Positions 1 to 7,135 of a stretch of 24,432 nt of DNA are shown piece after piece. The position numbers and the translations under genes were made by a program. The stretch spans positions 1-24,432 of the forward strand of contig CAZKYP010000024.1 in assembly GCA_964556885.1 (NCBI GenBank). The letters are read 5' to 3'. Numbering within the stretch: position 1 is the stretch's first letter; each line of letters opens with the position of its first letter. This DNA comes from CAZKYP01 sp964556885. Lineage in GTDB: Bacteria; Planctomycetota; Phycisphaerae; Sedimentisphaerales; Anaerobacaceae. The notes beneath the pieces were generated by a model. It saw only the letters and a program-made list of their open reading frames with translations. It searched no databases and was not told the origin of the DNA.

Positions 1-86
1 GAAAACATCGGTCCTTCGATATTCAGCTCAGGTGTACAAATACAATAAACAATTAATAAGTATCTTTCATCTTTTGGCAGCCACAT
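1..86 (-). CDS. 5' end of an unidentified protein, cut by the left edge
   Basis: A minus-strand ATG at 86-84 opens a frame that stays open to the window edge, giving 28 residues that begin MWLPKDERYLL. A purine-rich stretch (GGGGGAAA, minus strand, around 92-99) lies about 8 bases upstream and could serve as the ribosome binding site. It would be transcribed in the same direction as dnaE, whose stop is about 100 bases upstream. The MWLPxDER start resembles the opening of short planctomycete hypothetical proteins, but this is only an impression. Too little is present to assign a function. The call rests on the start, the binding site and the open frame; 28 open codons alone could occur by chance. 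Confidence 0.45.
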   Translation of the reverse strand, partial: MWLPKDERYLLIVYCICTPELNIEGPMF

Positions 87-154
87 AATAATTTCCCCCG
101 ACTTTATAACCTTTTTAATTTATTTTGGCTTTCCTGTCATTCCTAACAAAACAC

Positions 155-189
155 GAGTATCCGGAATCAATAATCGAGTATCCAGCATC
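155..189. repeat. Short imperfect direct repeat (CGAGTATCC-type)
   Basis: Two copies of a 15-base unit, cgagtatccggaatc and cgagtatccagcatc, lie 20 bases apart just after the dnaE stop codon, the second running into it. The units are built from smaller 7-8 base words (gagtatc, cagcatc). Similar low-complexity intergenic words recur in some planctomycete and deltaproteobacterial genomes, but this window shows only the one pair. Confidence 0.4.
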
Positions 190-3100
190 TATCGTGCTAA
201 CTGGAAGTTATGTTCGCCTACGAGCTGTTTCATCTTGCGGCAGAATTCGATGTCGGGATTGACGTTCAACTCCCTGCCGGCGGAGGCGTAGACTTTTCCT
301 TTTCCGGTTTTGACCGCAACATAAACCGGGCTTCTGCCCTTGTGGTGCTCACAGATGCTCTTTATCATGGCCACCTTTTCTTTCGTGACATCCTTCGAAT
401 CGAGCTTTATCCTGACCTTGGCCGCCAGTTTCTCCCTGACATCCGCCAGCGGTATCACCTCTTCGGCAATGATATTCGGCGTCTCCCTGCGGTAATCGGC
501 CTTGCCCTTGACGAAGACAACGGTATCGACAGCCACCATGTCACTGTGACGGTTCAGCACTTCGGGAAATAATACAACTTCGATCTGGCCCTGCAAATCC
601 TGCAAGGTCAGAACAGCCATCTTCGAGCCGGCGCTGCGGCCGGACTTTATCAGGTTATATCTGATCTTCGTAATCATTCCCCCGATCACCACCTGCTTTT
701 CGCCGCTGGACTCGGCCAGCTCCGAGCTGTTGTGCGTTGAGAAGATATTAATCTCCTCGGCGTGGTGGCTGAGCGGGTTGCTGGTGACATAAAAACCGAG
801 CACCTGCTTTTCATACGCCAGCATCTGCGGCTCCGGCCAGGGCGCCACGTGCGGCAGTTGCTTATGGTCCTGCGAATAATCGTCCTCGCCGGCTATCTTG
901 CCGAAGAAGCTCATCTGGCCGCTCTGCTTGTCCGCCTGCAGACTCGCGCCGTTCTCCATCGCCTTTTCAAGCCCGGCCATCATTTGCGCGCGGTTGCCGC
1001 CGAGCGCATCGAAGGCACCGGCCTTTATCAAAGATTCGAGCACCTGCTTATTCGCAGCTCTCAAATCCACATTCTCACAGAAATGAAAAAGGCTCTTGAA
1101 TCCGCCGGTCTGCTCGCGTGCGGCGATAATCTGCTCGACCGCTTTTTCGCCGACTCCCTTGACAGCCGCCAGGCCGAAACGAATCACGCCCTTTTTCCGC
1201 TTTCCTTCCTCGTCACGCTCATACAGCGGCGTAAAATCGACGCCGCTTTCGTTTATATCCGGTGCAAGAACCTCGATATCCATCAGGCCGCACTCGGCGA
1301 TATACTCGACAATCTTGTCGGTGTTGTCCATTTCGTAAGTCAGCAGTGCCGCCATAAACTCGACCGGCCAATGCGCTTTCATATAGGCGGTCTGGTACGC
1401 GATGAATGCGTAACGGGTCGAATGGCTCTTGTTGAAACCGTAGCCGGCGAACCGTTCGATAAGCTCAAATATATCCACGGCCTGCTGTTTTTTCAGCCCC
1501 TTGTCGACGCAGCCGGCGATAAATCTTTCCTTCTCCTTGGCGATTGTCTTTGCCTTCTTTTTGCTGATCGCCTTGATGAGCGTATAAGCCTCGCGCAGCG
1601 GGATGTCACCGAGCCGGTTGCAAATTCGCATCACCTGCTCCTGGTAAGTCATGATACCGTAAGTCTCTTCGAGGACCTCGTTCATAATCGGGTGCGGCAG
1701 CGACCATTTTGCGCCGTGCTTTCGGTCGATGTAGTCCGGAATAAGTATCATCGGCCCGGGCCGGTACAGTGCATTGGCGGCTATCAGGTCTTCAATACGG
1801 TCCGGTTCCATCTTAATCAGAAGGTTCTGCATACCGCCGGATTCGAACTGGAAAACGCCTTTAGTCTTGCCTGCGGAAAACAGCTCGAATACCTTCGGGT
1901 CGGTAATGTCAATTTTCTCGAGGTCGATATCGACGCCGTGGATTTCCCTGACGAGCTGGACCGACCTTTCTAATACGCTCAGTGTTTTCAGGCCCAAAAA
2001 GTCCATCTTCAACAGGCCGACCTTCTCGACCATCGGTCCCTCGAACTGGGTGACAATGTCCTCGGAGCCGGACGCCTTGTACAGCGGGATAAAGTTGGTC
2101 AGCGGCTCATCGGCAATCACCACGCCGGCGGCATGTATCGATGCATGACGCGCCAGGCCTTCGAGCTTGCGGCCGATGTCGATGACCTTCCTGGTCTGCT
2201 CGTCCTGCTCGTACGCCTGCTTGAGCTCCGGCTCGGTATTTAGGGCCTTATCGAGCGTCATATCAAGCGAGAACGGCACGAGCTTGGCCAACCTGTCCGC
2301 CTCGCCCAGCGGCACGCCCAGCACGCGGCAGACATCACGGATAACCGCCTTGGCCTTCATCGTCCCGAAGGTGATTATCTGCGCGACGTGGCCGTATTTC
2401 TGCCGGACGTAGTCGATGATTTGTCCGCGGTGGGCCTGGCAGATATCGATGTCGATATCCGGCATCTCGTTTCTTGCCGGATCCATGAACCGCTCGAACA
2501 GCAAATCGTACCGAATCGGATCGACATCGCACAATCCGAGACAGTAGCCGACCATCGTTCCGACGCCGCTGCCCCTGGCGCCGATTGGTATATTTTTATC
2601 ATGTGCGTATTTGCAGAAGTCCCAAACGATAAGAAAATAGCTGGCGAATCCCTTCGATTCGATTACGTCAAGCTCCCTGTCGAGCCTCGCCTTGAGCTGG
2701 TCGGTGACTTCACCGTAGCGATGCTTCGCACCTTCGTAACATAATCTTGTCAGGTACTCCTCCGGCGTCGAGCCGTCCGAAGGCTCGAAACGCGGCGCGT
2801 GACGTGTCTTCAAATCAATCTCGACATCGCAGCGTTCGGCTATCGCCAGAGTATTGTCACATGCCTCGGCGGCCTCCGGAAAAAGCCGGCGCATCTCGTC
2901 GCTGCTTTTAAGATAGACATCCGAAGGATAAATCATCCTGTCGGGGTCGTCGGACCTTTTACCCGTGCTTATCGCGCAGAGGCAGTTATGGGCCTCGTGG
3001 TCGTCCTCGGTCAAAAAGTGCACGTCGTTCGTCGCAACAAGGCCGACGCCTAATTTGCCGGCAAGGTCGATAAGCCCCTCGCAGATATTCGGCCCGTCAC

Positions 3101-3647
3101 CCTGATGTTTTTGTATCTCGATGAAGTATCTTTCGGGACCAAAGATTTTCAGGTAATCCTCGGCCGCCGCACGGGCCGCCTTTTCATCGCCGCAGGCGAT
3201 AGACATTGCCACTTCGCCCTTGATACAGGCCGATGTGCATATAAGACCTTCGTTCAATTCGGCCAGGATTTCCTTGTCGATCCTCGGTCGGTAATAGAAA
3301 CCGTCGAGAAAACCTGTGCTTGCCAGTTTGAGCATATTCTGATAGCCGATATTATTTTCCGCAAGGAGAATCAAATGATATGCGGCGTCGGAGATACTGG
3401 TCTTGGTCCTGTCGAAGCGGCTGGCCGGGGCGACGTACGCCTCTATGCCGATGATCGGCTTGATGTCGGCGGCTTTTGCTTTCGTGAAGAACTCGACGGC
3501 CCCGAACATGTTGCCGTGGTCGGTAACCGCCACCGAGCTCATACCGAGCTTGCCGCAGTGCTTCAGCAGCTTATCGTACGATATAGCTCCATCCAACAGC
3601 GAATACTGACTATGTAAATGAAGATGCGTAAATCCTTTACCCGACAT
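189..3647 (-). CDS. dnaE: DNA polymerase III subunit alpha
   Basis: This is the catalytic subunit of the replicative DNA polymerase; at 1152 residues it has the usual length of the DnaE1 type. It opens with a PHP domain (about residues 5-280). All nine metal-binding positions of active PHP domains are present: H10, H12, D19, H44, E69, H91, C141, D208 and H210. The catalytic aspartates lie in PDIDIDI near residue 396. A helix-hairpin-helix region (GLAAVKGVGEKA) follows in the last third, and an OB-fold starts near residue 985. The ATG at 3647-3645 has an AGAAGGA ribosome binding site about 11 bases upstream. A near-consensus promoter precedes the gene. No partner subunit is encoded nearby. Confidence 0.98.
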   Translation of the reverse strand: MSGKGFTHLHLHSQYSLLDGAISYDKLLKHCGKLGMSSVAVTDHGNMFGAVEFFTKAKAADIKPIIGIEAYVAPASRFDRTKTSISDAAYHLILLAENNIGYQNMLKLASTGFLDGFYYRPRIDKEILAELNEGLICTSACIKGEVAMSIACGDEKAARAAAEDYLKIFGPERYFIEIQKHQGDGPNICEGLIDLAGKLGVGLVATNDVHFLTEDDHEAHNCLCAISTGKRSDDPDRMIYPSDVYLKSSDEMRRLFPEAAEACDNTLAIAERCDVEIDLKTRHAPRFEPSDGSTPEEYLTRLCYEGAKHRYGEVTDQLKARLDRELDVIESKGFASYFLIVWDFCKYAHDKNIPIGARGSGVGTMVGYCLGLCDVDPIRYDLLFERFMDPARNEMPDIDIDICQAHRGQIIDYVRQKYGHVAQIITFGTMKAKAVIRDVCRVLGVPLGEADRLAKLVPFSLDMTLDKALNTEPELKQAYEQDEQTRKVIDIGRKLEGLARHASIHAAGVVIADEPLTNFIPLYKASGSEDIVTQFEGPMVEKVGLLKMDFLGLKTLSVLERSVQLVREIHGVDIDLEKIDITDPKVFELFSAGKTKGVFQFESGGMQNLLIKMEPDRIEDLIAANALYRPGPMILIPDYIDRKHGAKWSLPHPIMNEVLEETYGIMTYQEQVMRICNRLGDIPLREAYTLIKAISKKKAKTIAKEKERFIAGCVDKGLKKQQAVDIFELIERFAGYGFNKSHSTRYAFIAYQTAYMKAHWPVEFMAALLTYEMDNTDKIVEYIAECGLMDIEVLAPDINESGVDFTPLYERDEEGKRKKGVIRFGLAAVKGVGEKAVEQIIAAREQTGGFKSLFHFCENVDLRAANKQVLESLIKAGAFDALGGNRAQMMAGLEKAMENGASLQADKQSGQMSFFGKIAGEDDYSQDHKQLPHVAPWPEPQMLAYEKQVLGFYVTSNPLSHHAEEINIFSTHNSSELAESSGEKQVVIGGMITKIRYNLIKSGRSAGSKMAVLTLQDLQGQIEVVLFPEVLNRHSDMVAVDTVVFVKGKADYRRETPNIIAEEVIPLADVREKLAAKVRIKLDSKDVTKEKVAMIKSICEHHKGRSPVYVAVKTGKGKVYASAGRELNVNPDIEFCRKMKQLVGEHNFQLAR

Positions 3648-3685
3648 AACTTATACCATCCTTCTTAGTCGTATGAACTTTTCCA

Positions 3686-3714
3686 ATAATAGAACCACCC
3701 GCAACGATTGTCAA
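3686..3714 (-). promoter_or_regulatory. Sigma-70-type promoter of dnaE
   Basis: On the minus strand, TTGACA (3714-3709) and TATTAT (3691-3686) are separated by exactly 17 bases. This is a full-consensus -35 and a 5/6 -10. The predicted transcript would start about 30 bases before the dnaE ATG. No terminator or operator is obvious between them. Confidence 0.75.
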
Positions 3715-3792
3715 TTGAAATGTTTCGGTCATCGCGAGCAAACCTTAATGTGAGCGAAACAAACGTAGAGTGTGTATTTGCGATAATAATTA

Positions 3793-3820
3793 TTGTCAAT
3801 CATCCGGTGATGTTTATAAT
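3793..3820 (+). promoter_or_regulatory. Sigma-70-type promoter of the small CxxC protein
   Basis: TTGTCA (3793-3798, 5/6) and TATAAT (3815-3820, 6/6) are spaced by 16 bases, about 55 bases before the ATG at 3876. The -35 lies inside the word ATTGTCAAT, which also occurs at 3707-3715 over the -35 of the divergent dnaE promoter. The shared word may be only coincidence of two -35 elements. Confidence 0.65.
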
Positions 3821-3875
3821 GAAATCTCAATAGTGGATATTTGTGAAACCTTTTCCCTTTATCAGGAAAGAAATT

Positions 3876-4085
3876 ATGGCAAGGATAATAAAGGTGCGAT
3901 GTACGGGGCCCCAACAGCACGAAAACGAGATAGATCTGGAAGTTGTGCTGGGAACCGATGTCATACTATCCGGCTCACCGATAGATACCGGCCGGCAGAT
4001 TCCGCACCAGATCGTCAGAAGATGTGACATTTGCGACGAGGGCAAAGTCGTCATCACACGGACAATGATTGAAGAAAGCCTTTGA
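3876..4085 (+). CDS. Small conserved-looking protein with one CxxC pair
   Basis: This encodes 69 residues starting MARIIKVRC. The ATG at 3876 is preferred over the upstream in-frame ATG at 3843 because AGGAAAG (3864-3870) lies 5 bases before it, and a strong promoter is placed upstream. The protein is predicted cytoplasmic, with no signal or membrane segment. Its C-terminal half carries RRCDICDEG, a CxxC that could bind metal or be redox active; the only other cysteine is C9. The family is not recognised. It is transcribed divergently from dnaE. The same-strand gene downstream appears to have its own promoter starting within 10 bases of this stop codon. Confidence 0.7.
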   Translation: MARIIKVRCTGPQQHENEIDLEVVLGTDVILSGSPIDTGRQIPHQIVRRCDICDEGKVVITRTMIEESL

Positions 4086-4091
4086 GCCGAT

Positions 4092-4120
4092 TTGACTTGC
4101 GAGCAGTTTAATTGTACCAT
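4092..4120 (+). promoter_or_regulatory. Candidate promoter of the membrane-protein pair
   Basis: TTGACT (4092-4097, 5/6) and TACCAT (4115-4120, 4/6) are spaced by 17 bases. A second TATAAT lies at 4167-4172, but no good -35 is placed for it. Either could drive the gene at 4241. An AT-rich stretch with ATT repeats separates them. Confidence 0.4.
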
Positions 4121-4240
4121 CCGCTACAATTGTTAACTGAATTATTATTATTGATTACCATAGAATTATAATTGCGGGAAAATATATCCACATAACAGGA
4201 GAAATTATTAGGCAGCAGAACAAATATAAGGCACTAAAGA

Positions 4241-4714
4241 ATGAAACTGCATTATTTCATATCTCTGTTCGCTGTGCTGTTAGTAATTATTTTGCTTATT
4301 TATTGTGTTCCTGCATATCACGACAAGTCTTATGTTTGTAAAAATACCGGTTCTTTTAAAGGCTATCGCCAATGGGCCTTTGGCACTAAGACCGGGCACT
4401 GGTACAGGAAATCCCCGCTCGAAGAATTTATGGAGGAAGAGGACCCGAACTTGCTGGTATGCCGCTGGACTTTCTTCTCCGGAGGAGGAAATAACATTTT
4501 CGGAAGAACCTTCATCTTCGAGGATGGTTTTCCAGGCGCCGTCACCAACTTAAGACACAGGGAACTAAAACTATGGGTACAGCATAACAAGCCCGAAGAT
4601 GTCCGGCAGCTATACGACTTACTTGTGTCGGACGATCAGGATAAAATAAAAGAAAAAGTCAATCAAATATGGGAAGAATACCGAAGATACGAAGAAGAGA
4701 AAGCTCCTCGATAA
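4241..4714 (+). CDS. Membrane-anchored protein of unknown function
   Basis: This encodes 157 residues with one hydrophobic N-terminal segment (about residues 5-24, FISLFAVLLVIILLIYC) and a polar remainder, so it is probably anchored in the inner membrane and exposed outside the cytoplasm. AAGG at 4228-4231 lies 9 bases before the ATG. The middle part is rich in aromatic residues and glycines (GYRQWAFGTKTGHWYRKS), and the last 40 residues are a charged helix. The domain is not recognised. The layout recalls planctomycete hypotheticals with a similar RQWxFGxxTGHWY block, from memory and unverified. The TAA stop is followed directly by the ATG of the pentapeptide gene, so the two are almost certainly co-translated. 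Confidence 0.75.
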   Translation: MKLHYFISLFAVLLVIILLIYCVPAYHDKSYVCKNTGSFKGYRQWAFGTKTGHWYRKSPLEEFMEEEDPNLLVCRWTFFSGGGNNIFGRTFIFEDGFPGAVTNLRHRELKLWVQHNKPEDVRQLYDLLVSDDQDKIKEKVNQIWEEYRRYEEEKAPR

Positions 4715-5464
4715 ATGATTTATGTTGAGAACGTGTCAAAAGCCAAGTATGCTATTTGCATGGTTAAAAAACTGAGAGCTAAAATTATAAAGACAATCAA
4801 AGATAAATACGTCCAGTTGGATATCCTGCTATATTCGGTAATTTTTATTGCAATCAGTTTCCTAATTTTTAATGGAACCAAAGCAACAGGCGCTAAGAAT
4901 AATCACTCGTGGCAGCTAATTGACAGTGCATACGGAAATTCCGGAAGCGGCGGCGAGCAGCAGGTTTCTAACAGTGAGCCGAACCTTACGAGTATTGTTT
5001 ATATGGCCGTGAATTTTTCCGGTGACCACCTCGAAGGCAGGGACCTGTCCATGAAAACATTCACACTGACGGCGTTTCACGGGGCACAGCTCCAAAAAGC
5101 AAGTCTGCGATATTCGGCTTTCGTCGTAACTGATTTTTCCGGAGCACAGCTACAGAACGCCGACATGTCCGGAGCGGCCTTCGTGCTCTCAAATTTCTCA
5201 GGGGCACAGTTGCAGAACGCCAATCTTTCCGGAACACAATTCCGCCTTGCGTTATTCGCCGGAGCGCAAATGCAGGGAGTGAACCTCGAAGGGGCGGACC
5301 TGGCATTCGCGAATATCAGGGGCATAAACAACTGGCGGCAAATCCGCAGTATCAAAAACGCCAATATTTATAAAATCAAAAATCCGCCCGAAGGATTCGT
5401 CGAATGGGCCATGCAAAACGGCGCCGTCAGTATCAGCCCTTCCGAACAGTCGGAAAACCGGTAG
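4715..5464 (+). CDS. Membrane-anchored pentapeptide-repeat protein
   Basis: This encodes 249 residues. A single hydrophobic segment (about residues 36-53) follows a basic stretch, so the C-terminal domain probably faces the periplasm. Residues 101-205 are pentapeptide repeats. Four units of exactly 20 residues (121-140, 141-160, 161-180, 181-200) each begin F-x-G-A-Q-[LM]-Q, visible in the DNA as a 60-base period from 5075. In the known pentapeptide fold four pentapeptides make one square turn, so each unit would be one coil. The ATG touches the preceding TAA. An internal ATG at codon 16 (4760) is a possible alternative but has no clear ribosome binding site. The last 45 residues lack repeats. 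The function is unknown. Confidence 0.85.
   Translation: MIYVENVSKAKYAICMVKKLRAKIIKTIKDKYVQLDILLYSVIFIAISFLIFNGTKATGAKNNHSWQLIDSAYGNSGSGGEQQVSNSEPNLTSIVYMAVNFSGDHLEGRDLSMKTFTLTAFHGAQLQKASLRYSAFVVTDFSGAQLQNADMSGAAFVLSNFSGAQLQNANLSGTQFRLALFAGAQMQGVNLEGADLAFANIRGINNWRQIRSIKNANIYKIKNPPEGFVEWAMQNGAVSISPSEQSENR
5075..5314 (+). repeat. Four tandem 60-base units inside the pentapeptide gene
   Basis: Units start at 5075, 5135, 5195 and 5255. Each carries a GAQ[LM]Q-coding block (for example ggggcacagctcc, ggagcacagctac, ggggcacagttgc). The second and third units are the most alike in DNA. This suggests growth of the array by duplication of whole coils. Confidence 0.8.
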
Positions 5465-5510
5465 AATTAAAAACGGAAAGATTGAATTATAAGGGGGCAT
5501 AAAAAAAGGG

Positions 5511-5538
5511 TTGCAGTAGTATAAGATTGTTATATAAT
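5511..5538 (+). promoter_or_regulatory. Promoter of the thi4 unit
   Basis: A perfect TATAAT (5533-5538) has a weaker TTGCAG (5511-5516) 16 bases upstream. It lies just before the TPP aptamer, so the transcript would begin about 10 bases ahead of the riboswitch, as expected for a riboswitch leader. Confidence 0.6.
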
Positions 5539-5555
5539 CTATTGAAATTTGAATA

Positions 5556-5645
5556 AGCCAGGGGAGCTGACGGCCCGGCGTAAAGGCCCGAAGCTGAGAG
5601 TTGACCCTAAGAACCTGCTCGGGGTAATGCCCGCGAAGGGAGGCG
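5556..5645 (+). promoter_or_regulatory. TPP (thiamine pyrophosphate) riboswitch, THI element
   Basis: The conserved core words of the TPP aptamer occur in order. They are AGGGGAGC (5560-5567), CTGAGA (5594-5599), ACCC (5604-5607), GAACCTG (5611-5617), GGGTAAT (5622-5628) and CGAAGGGA (5634-5641). The ends can pair as GCC (5557-5559) with GGC (5642-5644), forming P1. The aptamer binds thiamine pyrophosphate and normally turns off thiamine synthesis or uptake genes. Here a terminator hairpin follows within 20 bases, which implies control by transcription termination of the thi4 unit. Confidence 0.93.
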
Positions 5646-5661
5646 AAAGAAAGATATTCGA

Positions 5662-5691
5662 GGCACTCCTTTTGCAGGGGTGCCTTTTTTT
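5662..5691 (+). terminator. Intrinsic terminator of the TPP riboswitch
   Basis: GGCACTCC (5662-5669) pairs with GGGGTGCC (5677-5684), with one G-U pair and a 7-base loop, and is followed by a run of seven T. It sits between the aptamer and the thi4 start, so it is most likely the ligand-controlled expression platform. The in-frame upstream ATG at 5680 falls inside this hairpin, which argues against it as the thi4 start. Confidence 0.88.
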
Positions 5692-5715
5692 GTTCAAAAT
5701 GAAAGGGGAACGAAA

Positions 5716-6477
5716 ATGATAGAGACTGATATTTCCAGGGTAATAACGGCCGAATACAACAGGAAGCTGACCGAGCATCTCGAAAACGATGTTGTTATCG
5801 TCGGGGCCGGGCCCGCCGGCCTGACCGCGGGGTACTACTTGGCGAAGGCCGGGTACAAGACCGCCCTTTTGGAGCGAAAGCTCTCGACGGGCGGCGGCAT
5901 CTGGGGCGGGGCCGCAGGCTACAACGTCGTCGTAACGCAGGACAGCGATATCCCGGACGAATTCGAGATGACCTCGAAAAAACAAAAGGGCCTGTACATT
6001 TACGATTCGGTCGAATTCGCGACGGCCCTTGCATTCAAGGCAAAGAAGGCCGGACTCACAATCTTCAATCTGACCGAGGTCGAAGACGTGATAATCAAGA
6101 CCGACGCCGTCGAAGGCGTCGTGGTCAATCATTCGGCCATAAAAATCGCAGGGCTGCACGTCGATCCGTTCTGCATCGCCTCCAAATACGTCATCGATTC
6201 GACAGGCCATCCGGCCGAGGTCGTCGAGATGCTGATAAAAAGAAAACCGAACCTTTTCCCGAAGGGGATACAGGAGAGCTTCATGGACGTTGAAAAGGCC
6301 GAGGCCGGAGTGGTTGGAAAAACCGGCGAGATTTTCCCGGGGCTTTTTGTCGCCGGCATGTCCGTATGCGCGGTGTTCGGCCTGCCGAGGATGGGACCGA
6401 TTTTCGGCGGAATGCTCAAGTCGGGTAAAAAAGTGGCTGAGATGATCGATGAAAAATTGCAGTCTTCCAACACGTAA
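5716..6477 (+). CDS. thi4: Sulfide-dependent adenosine diphosphate thiazole synthase (Thi4 family)
   Basis: This encodes 253 residues. The ATG at 5716 is chosen because AAAGGGGAA lies just upstream and the riboswitch terminator ends at 5691. The N-terminus has the dinucleotide-binding VVIVGAGPAGLTAG (residues 27-39), followed by an ER and a glycine-rich GGGIWGG. The C-terminus has RMGPIFGGM (225-233). Yeast Thi4 is a suicide enzyme that donates sulfur from a cysteine in CMDP. The matching motif here is HVDP, with H148 in the cysteine position, as in the archaeal enzymes that use free sulfide. It would make the thiazole half of thiamine from NAD, glycine and sulfide. TPP riboswitch control supports this. 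The alternative role of Thi4 relatives as ribose-1,5-bisphosphate isomerase is less likely in this context. Confidence 0.93.
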   Translation: MIETDISRVITAEYNRKLTEHLENDVVIVGAGPAGLTAGYYLAKAGYKTALLERKLSTGGGIWGGAAGYNVVVTQDSDIPDEFEMTSKKQKGLYIYDSVEFATALAFKAKKAGLTIFNLTEVEDVIIKTDAVEGVVVNHSAIKIAGLHVDPFCIASKYVIDSTGHPAEVVEMLIKRKPNLFPKGIQESFMDVEKAEAGVVGKTGEIFPGLFVAGMSVCAVFGLPRMGPIFGGMLKSGKKVAEMIDEKLQSSNT

Positions 6478-7123
6478 AGAGTGTTTCGATATACTGGCCC
6501 TGTATAACGTCCCGCCGCACATCGTAAAACATTGCCGGGTCGTGGCGAAGGTGGCCGTATTCCTTGTACAGAAGCTAAAAGAAAAAGGCTTCGAGCTGGA
6601 CGTCGAGCTGGTGGACCGGGCCTGCCTGCTGCACGATGTCATGAGGATGTGCGATACAAAGGAATCGGATTTCCATGGCTTTATGCAGGGCCTTTCGGAA
6701 GAAGACAAATTAAAATGGGGGCGGCTCGGTGCAAAGTACAGGGGTATGCCGCACGAATACGCCGCTTTCGATATCCTCAAACAAAAATATCCGGCTCTCG
6801 CCCTGACCGTAAGAAAACACAGGTATATGGGGTTGCTGTCCGAGCAGGACAAGCCGGAAACATGGGAGGAAAAAATAGTTTATTACGCCGACAAGAGGGT
6901 AATGCATGAAAAAATCGTGTCACTACAAGAACGGCTCGACGAAGGTCACAAAAGAAACTATCATCAGCACGGCTCAGAGGCCCAGAGCAGAAAAAACACG
7001 GCGATGGTCGATCCCCTGATATTTCAAATGGAGCAGGAAATTTCGAAGGCCGCCGGTTTTGATGCAGCCGGGGTGACGGAGAAACACATAAACCCTAATT
7101 CAAATAAGGACGCAGGAGAATAA
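6449..7123 (+). CDS. HD-domain phosphohydrolase coupled to thi4
   Basis: This encodes 224 residues. The pattern of the HD superfamily is visible: H28, H62-D63 (LLHDV), further histidines H102 and H124, and D148 in YYADKR. The core domain covers about residues 15-165, with a charged helical tail. These metal-dependent enzymes usually cleave phosphate esters of nucleotides or related compounds. The start overlaps the thi4 end by 29 bases, so translation is coupled and expression should follow the TPP riboswitch. A thiamine-related phosphatase is therefore an attractive but unproven role. The start is supported by the family-like opening (ECFDILALYNVPPHIVKHC). The stop lies 12 bases from the convergent pgsA stop. 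Confidence 0.85.
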   Translation: MKNCSLPTRKECFDILALYNVPPHIVKHCRVVAKVAVFLVQKLKEKGFELDVELVDRACLLHDVMRMCDTKESDFHGFMQGLSEEDKLKWGRLGAKYRGMPHEYAAFDILKQKYPALALTVRKHRYMGLLSEQDKPETWEEKIVYYADKRVMHEKIVSLQERLDEGHKRNYHQHGSEAQSRKNTAMVDPLIFQMEQEISKAAGFDAAGVTEKHINPNSNKDAGE

Positions 7124-7135
7124 TTACGCGGGCTT

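Noticed and set aside
762..1973. Open frame of 403 codons on the plus strand
   Set aside because: It lies wholly antisense to dnaE, has no recognisable domain, and is explained by the codon bias of the real gene.
3770..4027. Plus-strand frame of 85 codons overlapping the CxxC gene
   Set aside because: Its start has no ribosome binding site and lies upstream of the predicted promoter; the frame at 3876 has better signals.
5539..6852. Open frame of 437 codons on the minus strand
   Set aside because: It runs antisense through the TPP riboswitch, thi4 and the HD gene, whose motifs are clear on the plus strand.
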